NCBI GenBank assembly: GCA_004794655.1
Contig: SMMW01000612.1
Span: 876,001 to 940,000, forward strand
DNA length: 64,000 nt
Direction: 5' to 3'
Source: Marisa cornuarietis
Taxonomy: Eukaryota > Mollusca > Gastropoda > Architaenioglossa > Ampullariidae
Each line of letters opens with the position of its first letter. The stretch's first letter is position 1. The notes below the pieces were generated by a model, which searched no databases, was not told where the DNA came from, and saw nothing but the letters and a program-made list of their open reading frames with translations. The position numbers and the translations under genes were made by a program. Below are positions 59,256-64,000 of the stretch, piece by piece.

Positions 59256-61404
59256 AAGGTCAATCACTTTTACATTCTATTTTTTAACCCAAACTTTTTT
59301 CACTAATTAGCTTTCATTTTTGAAAATTTACTAAGCTACTAATTTGAAAATTCTGTGCATACTTTTCTCTACATGTACTCTGAGGTCTAACGAGGTCTAG
59401 ATTTAACGAAACTGCATTACTACTAAACAAGGCTTTGGGTTATCCGCCCACAATGTGAATCGTACCTCATGCAACAAAAATCAATGAACAAAGCAGACAA
59501 GTCCATAATTTTAGATTTACTTGTATGGTTTGAGAAAAGGCACATTCTTAACATTGACAATGCCATTTTACCTCAAATGAGAGGCTCAGACAATGCAAAT
59601 AATCTTAATGACAGTATTTAACATTAACTGTCACAGACAAAGCCCTTTGACAAACATTATTTTTACTTTCGTCTTTTGAAGACATTTCTTGTGAATTTAT
59701 TGAGTGGTTAACTGAGTAGTTTATTGATCGACTGATTGTCGTGTGTGCAAAAAAAAATCTCTCTCGCTTTATATGTTATCTTGATCTTCGCTGTTGTAAT
59801 AAGGTAGGTTTTGGTAAGACACTTCTGTGCTGACAAACACTCAATCCCAGTCTAATATTCACATTTCACTGCAGATTTATTGGTCTTTTACAAATTATTA
59901 ATATTATTCTTATCGATTTTGACGATAACGTTTTCTTCTCTTCAAGTGTCGACTGATTCCAGGTGGGGCAAATACGACTGAAGATGGCGGAGAGACGATT
60001 TCAGCGGCTCAGCACATCGTGGAACCTACACGTCCGGGCACACACAGTAGGATCTGTATTGTAGATTTTATTCACAAAATCCCCTGTAATTCCTTGATAA
60101 AATTAGAAGCACACATGCTACACCACGACCTCATGCCCAAGACGGTTCTCCAACGTTCGATGAAGGCGGTTGACGCCGTGGCAAACAGAATAAATGCTGA
60201 ACAGTGGCGTATAAACAAGAGGGTGGGTGGGGGCAAGAGGGTAAGCCGCTCCCTCAAATAATATACTGAGAGGATAAGAATGTAAACTTCGTTCACTTTC
60301 AGCAGGGAGTTTGCCTCTTTTAATGCCGAACAAGACCAGCCATGCTGACAAGTTCACCCCTTCTACGCTCCATATTGACTCCTTTACGACTAGTACTGGC
60401 AGTTAGAATATGCAATAAAAACAAACTGAAGACCTTGCAATCATACAGACTTGCAACTGACGCTAGACTCTAAAAATTATCTTTTTTTCGCAAACTAGAA
60501 ATGGACAACGGATTTCAGGTATATTGTCTTTTTATATCACGTGACGTAATTTTATTGCTGTTTCGTATTTAATATTTTATTAAATTGTTACATGTCACAA
60601 TGTGTGAAACAGTTTTTGATAATTTTGTTAATATCATGTAAAATGATTTTTCGTTATCATGGATCTTGATTATTAATCTCTAATCATTTTATACTGTAGG
60701 GGGCTAAAGCAACTTTTCTTTGTCTTGTTGTTTCCTATGAGTACTTTTATAGTAGTTATTTGTACATTGATTAAATATTTTTCAAAGACGCTCAGTAAGG
60801 CAGTGTATATGCTAGTTCATCTGACTGATGATCGTGATCACTGACTTTTCTTGCTAGGAAAGGAGAGTGAGTACAAACTCTATTTGAGTGTCGAAGAGAA
60901 CTTTCTGAAAAGCACATTGTGTCCGGGTCTCTTTTGTTTTACCGAGGATTGAATCTTACTCTTCAAATTTAGCTCAGGGACACGACACTATTTTCATAAA
61001 TACAACCCTTTCGTAATTTCTTGTGTTTTTAACAAACCAAGGTTTGAACAAGAGAAAAGCATTAATATAATATTTCAAGTGCCTTTTTGTCATAAAATAC
61101 CATATGTCGTTTTGATACTTATTTCAATCGATGTTCTCTGAACACTGGGGTTAGCCTAAAACAGTTTCTGCCTTTTACACTTATGTAAGGTACACAATTA
61201 AAAATAATATGAAAGAACTTTTCGTTAGCAGGATTAATCCTTATTATGTATATTGTTGTATATGACTTACGACGAGAGGTAACTTGCATTTCAACGACTG
61301 ATAGAGGTCTAAGGTGTTTACCTAAAAGCAGACGAGTGGACATTTCTGAGAAAACATAATTTAAACATATGTAGATGGATAAAGCAGTAAAAAAATGATT
61401 GCTA
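59256..61404. other. Intergenic with one candidate coding exon
   Basis: AT-rich apart from the candidate exon at 59947-60240. No repeats or RNA genes were recognised elsewhere. Confidence 0.5.
59947..60240 (+). other. Candidate protein-coding exon of an unidentified gene
   Basis: A strong acceptor (TTTTCTTCTCTTCAAG ending at 59946) and a donor-like GAGG|GTAAGC (60241) enclose exactly 98 codons. They are open in one frame and phase 0 at both ends. Base composition is clearly more GC-rich than the flanks. The predicted peptide includes PTRPGTHSRICIVDFIHK and a basic, Ala/Arg-rich C-terminal half. I do not recognise a family. It could be an exon of a host gene whose other exons lie outside, or part of an unrecognised repeat. 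Confidence 0.35.
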
Positions 61405-61990
61405 TTTGCACATAAGGCCTCAACCAGAGCCCGCCACTGATGTCGATCGGCTGAAACCCGCTCCAGGCGACCTCATGTCCAGCGGTTTCCTTTCATCTCC
61501 CTTTCCACTGTTCTTCTCCAGGTTTCCTTTGGGCGGCCTCGTTTTCTTCGGCCGTCTGGAGTCCATCATAGGGCGATTCTGGAGAGGTCTGCGTGGTGAT
61601 GGATTCGGTTTCAGTTCTTCGGTGGAGTTCTTCGTTGGTGATGGTGTTTGGCCAAATGATGTTAAATGTGCGCCTGAGGCATCTGTTTTGGAAGACGTGA
61701 AGCCTGTTACCGATGTTTTTAGACATCTTCCATGATTCTGATCCATAAAGGAGGGGGCTGATCACATTTGTACAAGTCTTCTAGCATTGTTGTTGCTGTC
61801 ATAGTCATGGTCCATTTGATCCCTCTCCTCTCTCTGTCTGTGGAATTTTTTATGATCCAGTCCATGGCCAGGATGAAGAGTATCGGCGACAGAATGCAGC
61901 CCTGCTTCACCCCAGTACTGACGTTGTAGGGAGCTGTGAGCTCCGTGTCACAGACCACCTGAGATTTGATGATCTGAATCAACCAGTAAT
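61405..61990 (-). mobile_element. RTE-like LINE 3' fragment
   Basis: The minus strand reads SQVVCDTELTAPYNVSTGVK then QGCILSPILFILAMDWI (RT motif B region). It then jumps, with the FADD box missing, to ISPLLYGSESW, NRCLRRTFNI-W--TITNEEL, a GRPKETWRRTVE-like block and a final W-RALVEALC. That ending is typical of RTE-type elements. Frames change several times. It begins immediately beyond the broken 3' end of R8. Confidence 0.85.
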
Positions 61991-62119
61991 CAAAAGCAGC
62001 ATTCAGAGTTAGAGCACAATAAGCGAAAGAAAAATGTTTATATCTGTTGAACAAACTATTTGTATATTTATACCAACCAGCTATTTCTTTAAATATTGCT
62101 TTGCTTTGCTTGAAGAAAC

Positions 62120-63078
62120 GTTTGCTTTTATTTGCGGAAAGGTAAAGAAAATGCCACTGACTGTCTTTACTAGAAAATAGCAATACATACTAACGTGAGT
62201 ACAATAATCGGCGTAAAATCCGATAGCAATTTCCCTAATTACTAGTGGCATCGTTGTTGCGATGTAGGTGCTCGAGAGAATTACAAGCATTTTAGTCAGC
62301 ACCACCTGCCGCATTTGATTGTCTCCTCTTGTGGTGCTTGTCTTTTCTCGCCAAGTCATGCCTGTTCTCAATTTTATTACTGTGATCGATGTTGCTACCG
62401 ATATTATTGCAAAGATGACTATTGGTACTACTGTGCCTAAAATGGTTTTTACCAGTATGATCATGATTACTTTATTCTCTAAAAAGAACTGGGTAGGAAC
62501 GTTTCGCAAAGACACTGTGCCTTCCATTTGTATTGACACAACCTTTGTCGTGAGTCGTCCCATGACATGAAGACTTTGGAATATAATAAAGCACACGACA
62601 ATAAACAGAGCCACGGAACGTGTTTTCATTAAAGTTTGAACACGGAGTGGAAACAACACACATAGGCATCTATCTATTGCGATCACTATGCCTACACAAC
62701 CGGATGTGGCTCGAAACCCGTTTAAAACACCTAGAAAGTCATTGGTTGCCTTTAAGTTTATTCCTCACTGAAAATAGGATCGTAAATGCTAACAAAAGAG
62801 CTAACGGAATAGATAATGAATGTACATGTCAGAAGACAGGAGTCCATCAGCGCCAAAGAGAAGAGACACAGGTTCATGCGGTCTGTCAAACCCTGGAGCC
62901 AGAACACTTGACAGCTGACAACATTTGTGGGTATACCGATGATGCAAATGATCGTAACTGGGCCGGCAAACCAAATTATCTCCACCAAATGCTGACTGAA
63001 TTCTCCAGATGTACTTTGCACATTCTTTTCGTAAAGAAAACTGAATGTATGAAGAATTACCTGCTCTGTGACATTCAT
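62120..63078 (-). pseudogene. Rhodopsin-like GPCR R8 (group B), disrupted
   Basis: The first part (63078 to 62761) encodes the N-terminus, TM1 (GIPTNVV), the DRMNLCLFS motif and TM2 up to IFSEE, then hits a stop. A frame one step over continues the receptor: NLKATNDF, GFRATSGC in TM3, DRC instead of ERC, TM4, TM5, a TTRGDNQMRQVVLTK loop 3 and TM6. A small indel near 62757-62760 therefore breaks the gene. TM7 is also lost: similarity ends at FFTFPQI (about 62125), and the RTE-like fragment follows. The broken ends argue for a pseudogene rather than a sequencing error, though the frameshift alone could be an error. The ATG at 63078 aligns with its relatives. Confidence 0.88.
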
Positions 63079-63205
63079 ATTACATCAATCTCTCTAATTC
63101 ATTACTCAAACGACAACGTGTAGTCAGAAAATGAAACCAACTCATTAGAATCACTACTTTGGAACGACAAGAATGCCTCTTTTTATAGAATTCAAATGCG
63201 AGCAT

Positions 63206-63230
63206 GCACACACACACACACACACACACA
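63206..63230. repeat. (AC)n microsatellite upstream of R8
   Basis: A short pure AC run about 0.13 kb upstream of the R8 ATG. Confidence 0.95.
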
Positions 63231-63709
63231 TTATCTTTGTCTTTCAAGCCACTTCTATAACAAACTTTAATTTTATCTTTGATATTTTTGAAAGAAAAAG
63301 CGAATCAAAGTTTTCCTTTTAAAGTGTATCATATAATCAACACTAAATAAGTGACATTTAAAATTTATTTGTGATCTTTGTAGTAAAAAAATATTAAAAT
63401 AATTCAAAACAACAGCATGAACCAGTAGATTTTGAAAGAGTTCATTAAGCTTATTAAATGTGCGCTTTTCGCTCCGCCTTTCTCAAAACATTTTTAACAA
63501 ACGCAGACTGTTGACTACATTTTATGTCTTCGTAATTAAAGATACATATCAGTCGATGCATTCTTCCATTTTTATTGAGTGCGTACGAAAGTATACTTGT
63601 ATGTGACTATGCATGTTATTTATATAAAAATATATTATAGTGAATATGTTTGCAAACTTGCTGGTGTAGGCATGACGGAACACATATTACGTAAAAATAA
63701 TTGTTTTTG
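63231..63709. other. Upstream flank of R8, nothing recognised
   Basis: AT-rich DNA with no recognised gene or repeat family. Confidence 0.5.
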
Positions 63710-64000
63710 ATTTTCCTCTTCCTCTCCCGAATGACATCCGGGCCTGGCACCTTGCCAGTTTCCAGAGACTTGATGGCTTTGATGATTTCTGCCTTGGTTG
63801 GTGGGTTGGTGTTCACCTGGAGTTGTTCGGTGGCTGGGGCAATGTCCAAAATTGTTGCTGGTGGTGGCCGGTTCAGTATTTCTTTAAAATGTTCTGCCCA
63901 TTGTTCTGCATCCCCAGTAATGACCCTACCGTTCTTATTCTTTACTGGCCTGCATGCATTCATGTTTTTCCTTCCTGACAGAGTTCTTGTAATTTCATAT
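63710..64000 (-). mobile_element. RTE-like LINE fragment, linker to RT fingers
   Basis: The minus strand encodes ITRTLSGRKN, VKNKNGRVITGDAEQWAEHF, EILNRPPP, then PPTKAEIIKAIKSLETGKVP and GPD. This is the linker and first RT motif of RTE-type LINEs. Similarity stops abruptly after GPDVI (about 63730). The fragment runs off the right edge of the window. Confidence 0.85.

Noticed and set aside
1..64000. CRISPR arrays, bacterial operons, riboswitches or attachment sites
   Set aside because: None seen. The window is plainly animal-type nuclear DNA.

Overview
This is eukaryotic, animal-type DNA: AT-rich, gene-poor, full of microsatellites, decayed retrotransposons and a tRNA-derived SINE. No bacterial-style operons are present. 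The dominant feature is a tandem array of rhodopsin-like G-protein-coupled receptors (GPCRs), each in a single uninterrupted reading frame and all on the minus strand. Lineage-specific arrays of intronless receptors of this kind are known from molluscs, notably gastropod chemosensory and peptide-receptor-like families. A gastropod mollusc is therefore my best guess (inference, not proven).

Layout, left to right: a CR1/L2-like LINE split by a SINE (1-1105); receptor R1 (4060-5160); a long empty spacer with a second SINE (12635-12906); R2 (13901-15001); a head-to-tail duplication of about 3.7 kb that carries near-identical receptors R3 (21960-23006) and R4 (25719-26846); a TTAA-flanked foldback element beside a frameshifted reverse-transcriptase relic (29390-31484); R5 (35112-36230); a decayed hAT transposon with terminal repeats and an exact 8-bp target duplication (40804-43010); R6 (45649-46905); a satellite-like tract (47965-49430); a relic receptor 3' end (53545-53692); R7 (55737-56822); another reverse-transcriptase relic (58290-59255); and a broken receptor R8 (62120-63078) between two RTE-like LINE fragments.

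The receptors form two sequence groups that match their order on the DNA. R2-R5 share a Ser/Thr-rich third intracellular loop and a DRMN(L/M)CLFS motif. R6-R8 share a GGNQ/GDNQ-type loop, and R6 and R7 (R8 with wider spacing) share a two-cysteine third extracellular loop. R1 is the outlier. All intact members keep N1.50, D2.50, P5.50 and Y7.53. All have ERC in place of DRY, lack the proline of NPxxY, and lack the usual TM3-ECL2 disulfide cysteine pair. They are probably cell-surface receptors for peptides or environmental chemicals; the ligand cannot be read from the sequence. The array seems to have grown by duplication of receptor-plus-flank units. Evidence for this is the recent R3/R4 duplication with a gene-conversion-like tract, matching upstream blocks for R6 and R7, and matching spacers at 44.1 and 50.1 kb. 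Unequal exchange and transposon insertion have left pseudogenes.
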